From NCBI GenBank assembly GCA_903862845.1, contig CAIOZS010000099.1:1-40293 (forward strand): DNA of 40,293 bases, given 5' to 3'. Position numbers and translations under genes: made by a program. Under the pieces are notes generated by a model. That model did not search any database. It was not told the origin of the DNA and worked only from the letters and a program-made list of their open reading frames with translations. Positions 11,853-21,097 of the stretch are shown here, piece by piece. Origin of the DNA: an uncultured Thermoleophilia bacterium (GTDB lineage: Bacteria > Actinomycetota > Thermoleophilia > UBA2241). Position 1 is the first letter of the stretch. Each line of letters opens with the position of its first letter.

Positions 11853-12278
11853 ATGCTCCTGCCGAAGAGAGTCAAGCACAGAAAACAACAGCGCGGCCGC
11901 ATGGCCGGTACGGCGAAGGGCGGCACCAGTGTCGACTTCGGCCAATTCGGCCTGAAGGCTCTGGAGTGCGGCTGGGTGAACAACCGCCAGATCGAGGCGG
12001 CCCGTATCGCTATGACCCGCTACATCAAGCGTGGCGGCAAGGTCTGGATCAACGTGTTTCCGCATAAGCCGATCACCAGGAAGGCTGCGGAGACGCGCAT
12101 GGGCGGCGGCAAAGGTTCGCCGGAGTCGTGGGTGGCCGTGGTCAAGCCCGGCAAGGTCATGTTCGAGCTTGCCGGCGTTACGGAGCCCGTGGCTCGAGAG
12201 GCCATGCGTCTGGCCGCCCACAAGCTGCCCATCAAGACCAAGTTCGTGACGAGGGAGGGGAGTCTCTTTGAAGGCTAG
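11853..12278 (+). CDS. rplP: 50S ribosomal protein L16
   Basis: L16 positions A-site tRNA and completes the active 50S. The 141-residue protein begins [15 protein letters not shown] and has [39 protein letters not shown] and [11 protein letters not shown], matching the family throughout. ATG at 11853 follows GAGAGGA. It overlaps the next gene, rpmC, by 11 bases. Confidence 0.98.
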   Translation: MLLPKRVKHRKQQRGRMAGTAKGGTSVDFGQFGLKALECGWVNNRQIEAARIAMTRYIKRGGKVWINVFPHKPITRKAAETRMGGGKGSPESWVAVVKPGKVMFELAGVTEPVAREAMRLAAHKLPIKTKFVTREGSLFEG

Positions 12279-12483
12279 CAAGCTCCGCGAGCTCTCCGAC
12301 GACGAGGTGATCGTGCGTCTCAAGGACACGCGCAAGGAGCTCTTCAACCTGCGTTTCCAGCACGCCACCGGGCAGCTCGACAACCCACACAAATTGAACG
12401 CGACGCGCCGCGAGATCGCCCGCCTGCTCACTATGCAGGCAGAACGCGAGCGGGTTCGCAAGGCAGCCGGTGGTGAAGCCTGA
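12268..12483 (+). CDS. rpmC: 50S ribosomal protein L29 (TTG start)
   Basis: L29 is a small helical protein beside L23 at the tunnel exit. The 71-residue product starts at TTG 12268, seven bases after the purine-rich GGGAGGGG, giving [13 protein letters not shown]. The conserved [19 protein letters not shown] and RREIARLLT follow. It overlaps rplP by 11 bases, and its TGA overlaps the rpsQ ATG (TGATG). Confidence 0.96.
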   Translation: MKASKLRELSDDEVIVRLKDTRKELFNLRFQHATGQLDNPHKLNATRREIARLLTMQAERERVRKAAGGEA

Positions 12484-12941
12484 TGGCTACGACGAAGAAG
12501 ACAGACAGCGGCAAGCCCGCAGCCAAGCAGTCGGCGGCGCGCAAGCCGGCCGCGAAGAAGGCCGCGGCCAAGAAGGCGGCGACGAAGAAGCCCGCCGTCA
12601 AGAAGACCGTCGAGACCGCGGCCGTCAAGCCGGCGCGCAAGGTCTCGGCCGCCAAGACGAAGGCCAAGGCCGAGCGCAAGGCTCCTGAGAAGGTGCCGGG
12701 GCGCAAGGAGCGCCGCGGCATCGTGGTCAGCGACGCCATGGACAAGACGATTGTCATCCGTATCGACGTGGCTCAGAAGCACGAGAGGTACGGCAAGGTC
12801 GTGCGTCGTTCGAGCAAGCTGCACGTGCACGACGAACAGAACGCGGCCGGCGTCGGCGATCTCGTGCGTGTCGTCGAGACGCGCCCGTTGAGCGCGAGCA
12901 AGCGGTGGCGCCTTCTCGAGATCCTCGAGAAGGCCAAGTAA
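12483..12941 (+). CDS. rpsQ: 30S ribosomal protein S17 with an Ala/Lys-rich N-terminal tail
   Basis: S17 binds the 5' domain of 16S rRNA early in assembly. The core begins near residue 74 ([19 protein letters not shown]) and includes [19 protein letters not shown] and the [17 protein letters not shown] end; the family is normally about 85 residues. Residues 1-73 are an Ala/Lys/Pro tail with [16 protein letters not shown]-like repeats, close in style to the L4 tail four kilobases upstream. ATG 12483 overlaps the rpmC stop. Two proteins of one operon with the same kind of tail suggests a shared function or a shared origin by slippage. Confidence 0.95.
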   Translation: MATTKKTDSGKPAAKQSAARKPAAKKAAAKKAATKKPAVKKTVETAAVKPARKVSAAKTKAKAERKAPEKVPGRKERRGIVVSDAMDKTIVIRIDVAQKHERYGKVVRRSSKLHVHDEQNAAGVGDLVRVVETRPLSASKRWRLLEILEKAK

Positions 12942-12962
12942 GAGAGCCGGCAGAGGAAGCAC

Positions 12963-13331
12963 ATGATCCAGGTTGAGTCCAGACTACGAGTGGCCGACAA
13001 CACAGGCGCCCGCGAGATCCTCTGCATCCGGATCCGCGGTGGCTCGAGCCGGCGCTACGCGACGGTCGGCGACATCATCGTCGGCACCGTCAAGGTCGCC
13101 ACGCCCGGCGGCGGCGTGAAGAAGGGCGAGGTCGTCCGCGCTGTGGTGGTGCGCACCAAGAAGGAGTTCGGGCGCCGGGACGGCACGTACATCGCCTTCG
13201 ACGAGAACGCTGCGGTGCTGATCGACAACCAGAACAACCCGCGCGGGACCCGCATCTTCGGTCCAGTTGCCCGCGAGCTGCGCGAGAAGAACTTCATGAA
13301 GATCGTGTCGCTCGCTCCCGAGGTGCTGTGA
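12963..13331 (+). CDS. rplN: 50S ribosomal protein L14
   Basis: L14 lies at the subunit interface and forms an intersubunit bridge; it is also the docking site of the silencing factor RsfS. The 122-residue protein matches along its full length: [37 protein letters not shown] and [31 protein letters not shown] at 12963; the TGA shares its A with the rplX start. Confidence 0.98.
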   Translation: MIQVESRLRVADNTGAREILCIRIRGGSSRRYATVGDIIVGTVKVATPGGGVKKGEVVRAVVVRTKKEFGRRDGTYIAFDENAAVLIDNQNNPRGTRIFGPVARELREKNFMKIVSLAPEVL

Positions 13332-13666
13332 TGAGCAAGATGAAGATACGAAAGGGCGACCAGGTGAAGGTCGTCAGCGGCAAGGAGGCCGGCAAGACCG
13401 CCAAGGTGATGCGCGTCGACACCGAGCATGGCCGGGTGGTTCTCGAGCGGCTCAACATCATGAAGAAGCACACCAAACCGAACCCGAAGAAGAACCCGCA
13501 GGGCGGGGTGATCGAGCGCGAGGCGCCCATCGACGCGTCGAACGTGATGCTCGTCTGCCCGGCCTGCGGTGCGCCGACTCGCGTCGGCTACCGGCTGCTC
13601 GACGGCGGGGGCAAGGTACGCAAGTGCCGCCGCGAGAACTGCGGCAAAGATATCGACAAGGCGTAA
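13331..13666 (+). CDS. rplX: 50S ribosomal protein L24 with C-terminal Cys pairs
   Basis: L24 starts 50S assembly at the 5' end of 23S rRNA. ATG 13331 (five bases after GAGGTG, overlapping the rplN stop) is preferred to GTG 13328; it gives 111 residues. The KOW motif MKIRKGDQVKVVSGKEAGKTAKV is followed by ERLNIMKKHTKPN. The end has CPACGAP and CRRENCGK, a Cys4 set that could bind zinc; similar Cys pairs occur in L24 of many Gram-positives. Confidence 0.97.
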   Translation: MSKMKIRKGDQVKVVSGKEAGKTAKVMRVDTEHGRVVLERLNIMKKHTKPNPKKNPQGGVIEREAPIDASNVMLVCPACGAPTRVGYRLLDGGGKVRKCRRENCGKDIDKA

Positions 13667-13672
13667 GAGACG

Positions 13673-14215
13673 ATGGCCAGGCTTAAGGAAAAGTACTTTA
13701 AAGAGATCGTGCCGCAGCTCAAAGAGGAGTTCGGCTACCGCAACGTGATGGAAGTGCCTCGCGTCACCAAGGTGACCCTCAACATGGGCGTCGGCGAGGC
13801 CAAGACGAACGCCAAGCTGCTCGACGACGCCGTCGAGGACCTGGCGCTCATCAGCGGCCAGCGCCCGGCGATCACCAAAGCGCGCAAGTCCATCGCCAGC
13901 TTCAAGTTGCGCGAGGGCATGTCCATCGGCTGCCGGGTCACGCTGCGTGGCGACCGCATGTACGAGATGATCGACCGTCTCGTCTCAATCGCCCTGCCGC
14001 GTATCCGCGACTTCCGCGGCATCTCGCCCAGCCAGTTTGACGGGCGCGGCAACTTCGCCATGGGCGTGCGCGAGCAGACCATCTTCCCCGAGATCGACTA
14101 CGACTCGGTCGAGCAGTTCCGCGGTCTCAACGTGGTCATCACGACGACCGCCAAGACGGACGAGGAGGGGCGTGCCCTGCTGGCCAAGCTCGGCATGCCG
14201 TTCCGGTCGAACTAG
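13673..14215 (+). CDS. rplE: 50S ribosomal protein L5
   Basis: L5 carries 5S rRNA into the central protuberance and contacts P-site tRNA. The 180-residue protein has the start [63 protein letters not shown] and the FGINEQ-like region [17 protein letters not shown] at 13673 is 6 bases after rplX. Nothing is unusual. Confidence 0.98.
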   Translation: MARLKEKYFKEIVPQLKEEFGYRNVMEVPRVTKVTLNMGVGEAKTNAKLLDDAVEDLALISGQRPAITKARKSIASFKLREGMSIGCRVTLRGDRMYEMIDRLVSIALPRIRDFRGISPSQFDGRGNFAMGVREQTIFPEIDYDSVEQFRGLNVVITTTAKTDEEGRALLAKLGMPFRSN

Positions 14216-14228
14216 GAGCATTTGAAGC

Positions 14229-14414
14229 ATGGCAAAGACATCCCTCGTGGTGAAAGCCGGGCGCAAGCAGCGCTACAAGACGCGCGAGTACAATCGCTGC
14301 TCCAGGTGCGGCCGCCCGCGTGCGTACTATCGCAAGTTTGGGATCTGCCGCATCTGCCTGCGCGAAGTCGCGCACCAGGGCGTCATCCCCGGTCTGACCA
14401 AGTCGAGCTGGTGA
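14229..14414 (+). CDS. rpsN: 30S ribosomal protein S14, zinc-binding short form
   Basis: This 61-residue S14 type Z is the short zinc form found in most Gram-positive and many deep-branching bacteria. It has [20 protein letters not shown], then [20 protein letters not shown], whose CxxC...CxxC pairs hold one zinc, and ends in [14 protein letters not shown] at 14229 follows AGGAG. It sits in its usual place between rplE and rpsH. The zinc-independent long form, if present, is not in this window. Confidence 0.97.
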   Translation: MAKTSLVVKAGRKQRYKTREYNRCSRCGRPRAYYRKFGICRICLREVAHQGVIPGLTKSSW

Positions 14415-14427
14415 GGAGGCGAGAACC

Positions 14428-14826
14428 ATGTCAATGACAGACCCCATAGCAGACATGCTCACCCGCCTCCGCAACGGCAGCACGGCTCGGCACAGCATCG
14501 TCGAGATCCCCTCCTCGCGGATGAAGGTCGACATCGCTCGCCTCATGACCGAGCAGGGCTACGTCGTAGGCTACGAGGTCAAGCACGGCGAGCACGGCGA
14601 GGTCATCCACGTCGAGCTCAAGTACGGCAAGAACAGAGAACGGGTCATCTCCGGCATCAAGCGCGTCTCCAAACCCGGGCGTCGTGTGTACGCCAAGAAG
14701 GAGTCGTTGCCCAAGGTGCTTGGTGGCCTCGGCACAGCGATCATCTCAACGTCACGCGGCCTTGTGACCAGCGCCGAAGCGCGCAAGCTTGGCCTGGGTG
14801 GCGAAGTGATCTGCTTCATCTGGTGA
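14428..14826 (+). CDS. rpsH: 30S ribosomal protein S8
   Basis: S8 binds the central domain of 16S rRNA and in enterics represses the spc operon. The 132-residue product has [50 protein letters not shown] and [27 protein letters not shown]. Start ATG 14428 follows GAGGAGGCGAG; an alternative ATG two codons in (14434) is too far from that site to be favoured. Confidence 0.98.
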   Translation: MSMTDPIADMLTRLRNGSTARHSIVEIPSSRMKVDIARLMTEQGYVVGYEVKHGEHGEVIHVELKYGKNRERVISGIKRVSKPGRRVYAKKESLPKVLGGLGTAIISTSRGLVTSAEARKLGLGGEVICFIW

Positions 14827-14835
14827 GGACGGCAC

Positions 14836-15369
14836 ATGTCGAGGATCGGTAAAGCTCCCATCCCGCTGCCGGCCGGCGTCGAGTTCATCTACGACAACGC
14901 CGTCGTGACAGTGAAGGGGCCCAAGGGTGAGCTCACCCAGCGGGTGCCCCGCGAGATGCAGGTCGAGGTCGGCGACGGTGTTATTGAGGTCAAGCGACCG
15001 ACCGACAGCGGTCAGCACCGTTCGCTGCACGGTCTCACGCGGACGCTCATCGCCAACATGGTGATCGGCGTCACGGACGGCTTCGAGAAGCGTCTCGAGA
15101 TTGTCGGCGTCGGCTACCGCGCCAGCCTCAAGGGCGATGCTCTGGAGCTGCTGGTCGGGTACAGTCACCCGGTGCTCCTTGAGCCGCCCGAGCATGTGGC
15201 CTTCGAGACGCCGCAGGCTACCGTCGTCGTGGTCAGAGGCATCGATAAGCAGGTCGTGGGCGAAGTGGCCGCCAAGGTCCGCTCCATCCGCCCGCCCGAG
15301 CCGTACAAGGGCAAGGGCATCCGGTACGCCGGCGAGTACGTGCAGCGCAAGGTCGGCAAGCGCGCCTGA
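14836..15369 (+). CDS. rplF: 50S ribosomal protein L6
   Basis: L6 is near the sarcin-ricin loop and the factor-binding site. The 177-residue protein has two repeated domains: SRIGKAPIPLPAGVE and VKGPKGELTQ in the first, GVGYRASLKGDALELLVGYSHPV and KGKGIRYAGEYVQRKVGK in the second. ATG at 14836. It lies 9 bases after rpsH, normal spc order. Confidence 0.98.
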   Translation: MSRIGKAPIPLPAGVEFIYDNAVVTVKGPKGELTQRVPREMQVEVGDGVIEVKRPTDSGQHRSLHGLTRTLIANMVIGVTDGFEKRLEIVGVGYRASLKGDALELLVGYSHPVLLEPPEHVAFETPQATVVVVRGIDKQVVGEVAAKVRSIRPPEPYKGKGIRYAGEYVQRKVGKRA

Positions 15370-15399
15370 GCTGCCTGAGAGAAGAGGAACGTCAAGAAG

Positions 15400-15753
15400 A
15401 TGAGCACACTCAGCATCAGAGAAGCCCGCGCCAGACGCAAGCGGCGCATCCGGGGACGTCTCGAAGGCAGTCCCGCGCGTCCGCGCGTCTCGGTGTTTCG
15501 CTCCAACAAGGCGATCTACGCTCAGCTCATCGACGATGCGGCGGCCACCACGCTGGTGGCCGCCCGATCCGTCGAGGTCGAGGGCGCCGGTCTCAAGAAG
15601 TCCGAGGTCGCCAAGAAGGTCGGCGAACTGCTCGCCCAGCGGGCCAAGGACAAAGGCATCGAACGGGTCGTCTTCGACCGGTCTGGCTATCTGTATCACG
15701 GCCGAGTGAAGGCTCTCGCCGAGGGCGCCCGCGAGGGCGGCCTGGTTTTCTGA
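15400..15753 (+). CDS. rplR: 50S ribosomal protein L18
   Basis: L18 binds 5S rRNA with L5. The 117-residue protein has the basic N-terminus [36 protein letters not shown], a central Lys-rich helix and [26 protein letters not shown], all family signatures. ATG at 15400 follows GAAGAGGA. Confidence 0.97.
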   Translation: MSTLSIREARARRKRRIRGRLEGSPARPRVSVFRSNKAIYAQLIDDAAATTLVAARSVEVEGAGLKKSEVAKKVGELLAQRAKDKGIERVVFDRSGYLYHGRVKALAEGAREGGLVF

Positions 15754-15771
15754 CAAGGAGTAAAGGACCCC

Positions 15772-16347
15772 GTGGCTAGAGGATCATTCAGCGATGGCAA
15801 CGAGCTCAAAGAGCGCGTTGTCGACATCAACCGCGTCGCCAAGGTCGTCAAGGGCGGCCGGCGGTTCTCCTTCACGGCCCTGGTCGTCGTCGGTGACGAA
15901 AACGGCCACGTGGGCGCCGGCTACGGCAAGGCGCGCGAGGTGCCGCTGGCGATCCAGAAGGCGATCGAGGACGCGAAGAAGAACCTGTTCACGGTGCCGC
16001 GTTACAACGGCACCACGACGACCCACCAGGTGATCGGCCGTTTCGGCGCCGCGCGCGTGCTGCTCAAGCCCGCCTCTCCCGGTACCGGCGTCATCGCCGC
16101 CGGGGGCGTGCGCGCCGTGCTCGAGCTGGCCGGCGTGCGCGACATCCTCACCAAGTCGCTGGGGACCACCAACCCCATCAACCTGGTGCGCGCCACAGTG
16201 GCGGGCCTGCAGTCTCTCAAGACGCCCGAGGGGCAGGCGCGCCTACGCGGCATCTCCGTGAGCAAGGTGCTCGGCCTCGACCAGCGCGAAGCGGCCGTCG
16301 ACGAGACTGTCGCCGCGGCCCAGGTAGGGGAGGCCCAGCAAGCATGA
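15772..16347 (+). CDS. rpsE: 30S ribosomal protein S5
   Basis: S5 acts in mRNA unwinding at the entry site and in translational fidelity. The 191-residue product begins at GTG 15772 after AAAGGA. It contains [40 protein letters not shown] and [21 protein letters not shown]. The end is about 20 residues longer than E. coli S5, with an Ala/Glu-rich tail. It overlaps rpmD by 4 bases (ATGA). Confidence 0.97.
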   Translation: MARGSFSDGNELKERVVDINRVAKVVKGGRRFSFTALVVVGDENGHVGAGYGKAREVPLAIQKAIEDAKKNLFTVPRYNGTTTTHQVIGRFGAARVLLKPASPGTGVIAAGGVRAVLELAGVRDILTKSLGTTNPINLVRATVAGLQSLKTPEGQARLRGISVSKVLGLDQREAAVDETVAAAQVGEAQQA

Positions 16348-16538
16348 CCACGTATCTGCAGATCACGCAGGTCAAGAGCGCGATCGGCCGGCTCCCGAGC
16401 CACCGAGGCACGCTGCGCGCGCTCGGGCTCAAGCGCATCCGCCACACCGTGGTGCACGAGGACACGCCCGTTATCCGCGGCATGGTAAACAAGGTCGCGT
16501 ACCTCGTCGAGGTACGCCCGGCAACGAAGAAGTCGTGA
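16344..16538 (+). CDS. rpmD: 50S ribosomal protein L30
   Basis: L30 is a small 23S-binding protein of the short bacterial form. The 64 residues read [20 protein letters not shown], then [23 protein letters not shown] and VAYLVEV, matching the family. The ATG overlaps the rpsE stop as ATGA, so translation is coupled. The start of rplO lies one base after its stop. Confidence 0.96.
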   Translation: MTTYLQITQVKSAIGRLPSHRGTLRALGLKRIRHTVVHEDTPVIRGMVNKVAYLVEVRPATKKS

Positions 16539-16539
16539 C

Positions 16540-17016
16540 ATGGCTGAACTAGGACTCCACGATCTGCGCCCCAATCCGGGCTCCACGAAGAACACCAAGC
16601 GTCTCGGTCGCGGCAAGGGTAGCGGCCAAGGCAAGACCGCCGGTAAGGGGCACAAGGGCTACAACTCGCGCTCCGGCGGCGGCGTTCGTCCAGGCTATGA
16701 GGGCGGGCAGATGCCGCTGTATATGCGGCTCGGCAAGCTCCGCGGCCCGCACATGAAGAAGAGCATGCCCATCGGCCCGTTCCGCACCTATGCGGTGCCG
16801 GTCAATGTCGGCCGCCTTTCGCAGGCGTTTGCGGCCGGCGACGAGGTCACGCCCGAGGCCCTGGTGGCCAAGGGCATCGTGAAGAACACGCGCACGCCCA
16901 TCAAGATCCTCGGCGGCGGCGACCTCGACAAGGCCCTCAACGTGCGCATGGCGATGTACTCGCGCAGCGCCGTGGACAAGATCGAGGCAGCCGGCGGCAA
17001 AGCCGAGCTCCTCTGA
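16540..17016 (+). CDS. rplO: 50S ribosomal protein L15
   Basis: L15 is a late-assembly 50S protein. The 158-residue protein has LHDLRPNPGSTKNTKRLGRG, the Gly-rich GKGSGQGKTAGKGHKGYNSR, GGVRPGYEGGQMPLYMRLGK and a C-terminal globular domain ending AVDKIEAAGGKAELL. ATG at 16540, directly after rpmD. It is the last ribosomal gene before secY, as in most bacteria. Confidence 0.97.
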   Translation: MAELGLHDLRPNPGSTKNTKRLGRGKGSGQGKTAGKGHKGYNSRSGGGVRPGYEGGQMPLYMRLGKLRGPHMKKSMPIGPFRTYAVPVNVGRLSQAFAAGDEVTPEALVAKGIVKNTRTPIKILGGGDLDKALNVRMAMYSRSAVDKIEAAGGKAELL

Positions 17017-17038
17017 CCGGCTTGGGGGGATCGCGGCT

Positions 17039-18301
17039 GTGAACAACAAGCTCTGGCAGTCGCTCGTCAACGCCTGGAAGATCCCGGACCTTCGCACGAA
17101 GCTCCTCTTCACGGCGGCGATGATCGCGATCTATCGCTTCGGCACGCACGTGCCCACGCCCGGCGTCGATCTCGCCGCGCTGCAGAAGTTCTTCGACGCG
17201 GGCGGGGCGGGGGTCATCGGCTTCCTCGACCTCTTCTCGGGCGGAGCGCTGGCGCGCGTCTCCCTGTTCGCGCTCGGCATCATGCCGTACATCACGGCGT
17301 CGATCATCATGCAGCTTCTCACGGTGGTCATCCCCAAGCTCGAGGACCTCGCCAAAGAAGGCGAGCAGGGTCAGAAAGAGATCACCAAATACACGCGCTG
17401 GCTCACCGTCGGCCTGTCGTTCGTGCAGGCCATCGGCTACCTGGTACTGTTCCGCAGCCAGAACGCGCTGCCCAACCTCAACGTGGCGCGCGGCGCCCTG
17501 ATCGTCGCGGCGCTGGTCGCCGGCGCCGTGTTCGTGATGTGGCTCGGCGAGCTCATCACCGCCCGCGGCATCGGCAACGGCATGTCGATCATCATCTTCA
17601 TCAGCATCGTCTCGCGTATCCCGTCGGGTGCCGCCAAGCTGGTGACCATGAACATCGTGACTATCATCCTGTTTTTGGTCATTGCGCTGGCCGTCGTCGT
17701 GGGGGTCATCTGGATCACCACCGGCGAGCGCCGCGTGCCGGTGCAGTACGCGAAGCGCGTGGTCGGGCGCCGCATGATGGGCGGCACAAGCACGTTCATC
17801 CCGCTCAAGGTCAACATGGCGGGCGTTATCCCGGTAATCTTCGCTTCGTCGATGATGATGATCGTCCCCACCTTCACGCAGTTCCTGGGCACGGGGGGCA
17901 TCGCCGGCTGGTTCCAGCGCACGCTGGGGCCGAGCACCTTCATCTTCATCATTCTCGAGGCCGTGCTGATCATCATCTTCACGTACTTCTACACGGCCGT
18001 GACCTTCAATCCGATCGACCAGGCCGACAACCTCAAGAAGTACGGCGGTTTCGTGCCGGGCGTGCGGCCGGGGCGGCCCACGGCCGAGTACCTCGACCGC
18101 ATCCTGACGAGGCTCACACTCCCGGGCGCCCTGTTCCTGGCCGCCCTGGCCGTGCTGCCATGGCTCATGTCGCGCACGCTCAACGTGCCGTTCTACTTCG
18201 GCGGGACGTCGCTGCTGATCGTGGTCGGCGTCGCGCTTGACACGATGCGGCAGATGGAAGCGCAGCTGCTCATGCGCCACTACGAGGGCTTCCTCAAGTA
18301 A
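17039..18301 (+). CDS. secY: Protein translocase channel subunit SecY
   Basis: SecY is the membrane channel for Sec-dependent export and membrane-protein insertion. From GTG 17039, eight bases after GGGGGGA, it encodes 420 residues with about ten hydrophobic segments. Signatures are FGTHVPTPGVD after helix 1, the plug region with LDLFSGGALARVSLFALGIMPYI, and ARGIGNGMSIIIF and PVQYAKRVVGRRMMGG in the large cytoplasmic loops that contact SecA and the ribosome. The C-terminus LLMRHYEGFLK is typical. It precedes adk, the common Gram-positive order. Confidence 0.98.
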   Translation: MNNKLWQSLVNAWKIPDLRTKLLFTAAMIAIYRFGTHVPTPGVDLAALQKFFDAGGAGVIGFLDLFSGGALARVSLFALGIMPYITASIIMQLLTVVIPKLEDLAKEGEQGQKEITKYTRWLTVGLSFVQAIGYLVLFRSQNALPNLNVARGALIVAALVAGAVFVMWLGELITARGIGNGMSIIIFISIVSRIPSGAAKLVTMNIVTIILFLVIALAVVVGVIWITTGERRVPVQYAKRVVGRRMMGGTSTFIPLKVNMAGVIPVIFASSMMMIVPTFTQFLGTGGIAGWFQRTLGPSTFIFIILEAVLIIIFTYFYTAVTFNPIDQADNLKKYGGFVPGVRPGRPTAEYLDRILTRLTLPGALFLAALAVLPWLMSRTLNVPFYFGGTSLLIVVGVALDTMRQMEAQLLMRHYEGFLK

Positions 18302-18312
18302 GGGGCGCGACC

Positions 18313-18978
18313 ATGACTGACACACAACGCAACGTGATCCTCCTCGGCGCCCCCGGCGCCGGCAAGGGCACGCAGGCCGCGCGCATCGCCGTAGGCTACG
18401 CGCTGCCGCACATCTCCACCGGCGAAATGCTGCGCGCCGCGGTCGCCGAAGGCACCGAGATGGGTCTGGCCGCGCAGAGGTCCATGGAGGCCGGTGAACT
18501 GGTCCCCGACGAGGTCGTGATCGGCGTCGTCCGCGACCGCCTTGCGCTGCCTGACGCCGAAAAGGGTTTCCTGCTCGACGGCTTTCCACGCACGATCGAG
18601 CAGGCAGAGCGCCTGGACGCGATGCTGGCGGGCGCAGGCCGCGCCGTGACCCGCGTCATCCTCATCGACGTGCCCGAGGATGAGCTCGTTGAGCGCCTCG
18701 CGGGGCGGCGCCTGTGCAAAGGCTGCGGCAAGGGCTACCACGTGCTGTTCGATCCGCCGCAGAACGATGGTGTCTGTGACGTCTGCGGCGACGAGCTGTA
18801 TCAGCGCAGCGACGACAACGAGGCGACGGTCCACAACCGCCTCGATGTGTACCGCGCGCAGACTGAGCCGCTCGTCGGCTACTACGAGGCACGCCGCGTG
18901 CTCAAGACGGCTCACGGTGGCGGCAAGATGCCGGACGAGGTGTTCGCGCAGGTCGAACAGCTCCTCGAGGGCGACTGA
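18313..18978 (+). CDS. adk: Adenylate kinase, zinc-lid form
   Basis: It interconverts ATP + AMP and 2 ADP in the cytoplasm. The 221-residue protein is the long form: P-loop GAPGAGKGT (12-20), AMP site HISTGEMLRAA, FLLDGFPRTIEQAE, and a lid with CKGCGKGYH and CDVCG. The four Cys are placed to bind structural zinc, as in Gram-positive adenylate kinases. ATG 18313 is 11 bases after secY. Confidence 0.98.
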   Translation: MTDTQRNVILLGAPGAGKGTQAARIAVGYALPHISTGEMLRAAVAEGTEMGLAAQRSMEAGELVPDEVVIGVVRDRLALPDAEKGFLLDGFPRTIEQAERLDAMLAGAGRAVTRVILIDVPEDELVERLAGRRLCKGCGKGYHVLFDPPQNDGVCDVCGDELYQRSDDNEATVHNRLDVYRAQTEPLVGYYEARRVLKTAHGGGKMPDEVFAQVEQLLEGD

Positions 18979-18984
18979 CAAGGC

Positions 18985-19758
18985 GTGATCGTCCGCAAGT
19001 CGGCAGCCGAGGTCGCGAAGATCGACGCAGCGGGCAGCATCCTCGCGGACTGCCTCGACATGCTGGCCGCGGAGGCGCGCCCGGGGGTGACGACCGCCGA
19101 GCTCGACCGCCTGGCGGAGCGGCTGATCAGGGCGCGCGGCGGGGTGCCGACATTTCTCGGCTACCGCGGGTTTCCGGCGTCGATCTGCGCGTCGCCGAAC
19201 GACATGGTGGTGCACGGCATCCCGGGCGCGTACCGGGTCGCGGAGGGCGATGTGCTGAGCATCGATGCCGGCGTGACGCTCGGCGGCTACGTGGCCGACT
19301 CGGCCATCACGCTGCCGATGGGCGCCGTCGAGGCCGAGGCGCTTCGCCTCCTCGATGTCACGGCGGAGTCTCTCGAGGCCGGCCTCGCGGAGTGCCGTGA
19401 GGGCCGGCGCCTCGGTGACGTGTCGCACGCCGTGCAGGAGGTGGTGGAGGCCGCCGGGTTCAGCGTGGTCAGGTCGCTCGTCGGACATGGCGTCGGCAAG
19501 GAGATGCACGAGGATCCGCAGATCCCCAATTTCGGGGATCCGGGCCGCGGGCCGCGGCTCGAGGAAGGCATGGTGTTCGCCATCGAGCCGATGGTCAATG
19601 CCGGCGGCCACGAAGTGTTCGTCGCCGACGACGGCTGGAGCATCTCCACCGTCGATGGTTCGCTCTCGGCGCACTTCGAACACACGGTGGCTGTGGGCAG
19701 GAAGGCGCCGCGAGTGCTCACGCGCCGTAGCTCGGAGAAAGGCGGCGCGGAAGGCTAG
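18985..19758 (+). CDS. map: Methionine aminopeptidase, type I
   Basis: It removes the initiator Met from nascent proteins. From GTG 18985 it encodes 257 residues of the type Ia fold. Metal ligands are visible in order: Asp in SIDAGV, Asp in VADSAIT, His in [10 protein letters not shown], Glu in FAIEPM and Glu in HFEHTVA. The conserved [13 protein letters not shown] substrate region is present. It follows adk by 6 bases. The C-terminus has a few extra charged residues. Confidence 0.97.
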   Translation: MIVRKSAAEVAKIDAAGSILADCLDMLAAEARPGVTTAELDRLAERLIRARGGVPTFLGYRGFPASICASPNDMVVHGIPGAYRVAEGDVLSIDAGVTLGGYVADSAITLPMGAVEAEALRLLDVTAESLEAGLAECREGRRLGDVSHAVQEVVEAAGFSVVRSLVGHGVGKEMHEDPQIPNFGDPGRGPRLEEGMVFAIEPMVNAGGHEVFVADDGWSISTVDGSLSAHFEHTVAVGRKAPRVLTRRSSEKGGAEG

Positions 19759-19809
19759 CGCCGCACAAGGCGCGGACCATCGGCCGCCGCGCCGCGGCAG
19801 ACGGCTTGT

Positions 19810-19838
19810 TTTATGGCACATGTCGTTTGTGGTAGTAT
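19810..19838 (+). promoter_or_regulatory. Weak candidate promoter for infA
   Basis: TTTATG (19810-19815), a 17-base spacer and TAGTAT (19833-19838) lie in the 112-base gap before infA. The stretch is visibly AT-richer than its surroundings. The -10 is good and the -35 poor. Promoters before infA are known in other bacteria; here the call rests on sequence alone. Confidence 0.4.
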
Positions 19839-19870
19839 GTCAGGCCGCTGTCGGTCGACGAGTAGGGAGC

Positions 19871-20092
19871 ATGGCGAACAAAGAAGAAGCCATTGAGATA
19901 GAAGGCGAAGTGGTCGAGGCTCTGCCCAACACGATGTTCCGGGTGCACCTCGATAACAATCACGAAGTGCTCGCCCATATCTCCGGCAAGATGCGCATGA
20001 ACTACATCCGCATCCTGCCCGGCGACCGGGTCAAGGTGGAGCTGTCGCCTTACGACCTCAGCAGAGGCAGGATCACGTACCGGTTCAAGTAG
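19871..20092 (+). CDS. infA: Translation initiation factor IF-1
   Basis: IF-1 occupies the 30S A site during initiation. The 73-residue OB-fold protein starts at ATG 19871 after AGGGAG and reads [19 protein letters not shown], with [20 protein letters not shown] and [16 protein letters not shown], diagnostic for IF-1. In-frame upstream codons overlap map and are not conserved. It lies between map and rpmJ, the standard alpha-operon head. Confidence 0.98.
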   Translation: MANKEEAIEIEGEVVEALPNTMFRVHLDNNHEVLAHISGKMRMNYIRILPGDRVKVELSPYDLSRGRITYRFK

Positions 20093-20117
20093 CGGCCGCC
20101 CCAGGTCGCCCGGAGGC

Positions 20118-20149
20118 GGCGTGCGGGGGCCGCAGGCCCGTCGCACGCC
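20118..20149 (+). promoter_or_regulatory. Strong stem-loop between infA and rpmJ
   Basis: GGCGTGCG (20118-20125) pairs with CGCACGCC (20142-20149); inside, GGGC/GCCC adds four pairs around CGCAG. No T run follows, so it is more likely an RNA-processing or stability element, or a ribosomal-protein target, than a terminator. It ends 17 bases before the rpmJ ATG. Confidence 0.45.
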
Positions 20150-20166
20150 CTGAGCGAGGATCACCG

Positions 20167-20280
20167 ATGAAGGTAAGAGCATCAGTCAAGCCGATGTGCG
20201 AGAAGTGCAAGGTCATCCGCCGGCACGGCACGGTACAGGTGATCTGCGCCAACCCGCGACATCGTCAGAGGCAGGGGTAA
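20167..20280 (+). CDS. rpmJ: 50S ribosomal protein L36, zinc form
   Basis: This 37-residue protein reads [20 protein letters not shown] and then [17 protein letters not shown]. Its CxxC, third Cys and His form the zinc site of the C+ type of L36. ATG 20167 follows GCGAGGA. It sits between infA and rpsM as in most bacteria. It was found by direct reading because of its small size. Confidence 0.97.
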   Translation: MKVRASVKPMCEKCKVIRRHGTVQVICANPRHRQRQG

Positions 20281-20286
20281 GTCCGC

Positions 20287-20658
20287 ATGGCACGTATCGC
20301 AGGCGTCAACATCCCGCCGCAGAAGCGGGTTGAGATCGGGCTCACATACATCTACGGCATCGGTCGTTCCACGTCCAACAAGGTGCTGGGCGTCGTGGGC
20401 ATCGACCCCGACACCAAGGTCCGCGACCTTACCGAAGAAGAGATCGTGCACCTGCGAGAGGCCATCGACCGTGAGGTCACCGTCGAGGGCGACCTGCGGC
20501 GCGAGCGTTCGCAGAACATCAAGCGACTCATGGACATCGGCTGTTACAAGGGCATCCGCCACCGTCGTGGCATGCCGGTGAACGGGCAGCGCACGCGTAC
20601 CAACGCCCGGGGGCGCAAAGGTCCCAAGAGGACGATCAGCGGCAAGCGCAAGAAGTGA
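20287..20658 (+). CDS. rpsM: 30S ribosomal protein S13
   Basis: S13 contacts P-site tRNA and forms intersubunit bridges with L5. The 123-residue product has [29 protein letters not shown], a central helical region and [24 protein letters not shown] with a basic tail. ATG 20287 is 6 bases after rpmJ. Confidence 0.98.
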   Translation: MARIAGVNIPPQKRVEIGLTYIYGIGRSTSNKVLGVVGIDPDTKVRDLTEEEIVHLREAIDREVTVEGDLRRERSQNIKRLMDIGCYKGIRHRRGMPVNGQRTRTNARGRKGPKRTISGKRKK

Positions 20659-20688
20659 CCGCGAGAGCAGCCGGAGGAGTAGAGCAGA

Positions 20689-21087
20689 GTGGCTAAGCCT
20701 CAAAGAGCCAAAGGGCGTCAGCGCCGCAGGGTCCGCAAGAACATCGCCGTGGGCCAGGCGCACATCAAGACGTCGTTCAATAACACGCAGGTGACGCTGA
20801 CCGACAAAGAGGGCAACGTCATCGCGTGGGAGAGCGCCGGGTCGGTCGGTTTCAAGGGCTCCCGCAAGAGCACGCCCTTCGCCGCCCAGGTCACGGCCGA
20901 GTCCTGTGCCAAGAAAGGCATGGAGCACGGTCTTCAGAAGGTCGAGGTCTTCGTTCGCGGGCCGGGTTCGGGCCGCGAGACCGCGGTCCGCTCGCTGCAG
21001 GCCGCTGGTCTGGAGATCATCAGTGTCAAAGACGTGACGCCGGTGCCGCACAACGGATGCCGCCCCCGTAAGCGTCGCCGGGTCTAG
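20689..21087 (+). CDS. rpsK: 30S ribosomal protein S11
   Basis: S11 forms part of the platform by the E-site mRNA. From GTG 20689, after GGAGGAG, it encodes 132 residues with the family motifs [47 protein letters not shown] and [18 protein letters not shown]. Confidence 0.98.
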   Translation: MAKPQRAKGRQRRRVRKNIAVGQAHIKTSFNNTQVTLTDKEGNVIAWESAGSVGFKGSRKSTPFAAQVTAESCAKKGMEHGLQKVEVFVRGPGSGRETAVRSLQAAGLEIISVKDVTPVPHNGCRPRKRRRV

Positions 21088-21097
21088 GAAGGTCCAC

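Noticed and set aside
16937-18589. 550-residue minus-strand open frame opposite secY
   Set aside because: Its His/Asp/Arg-rich composition mirrors the secY codons; secY is unambiguous on the other strand.
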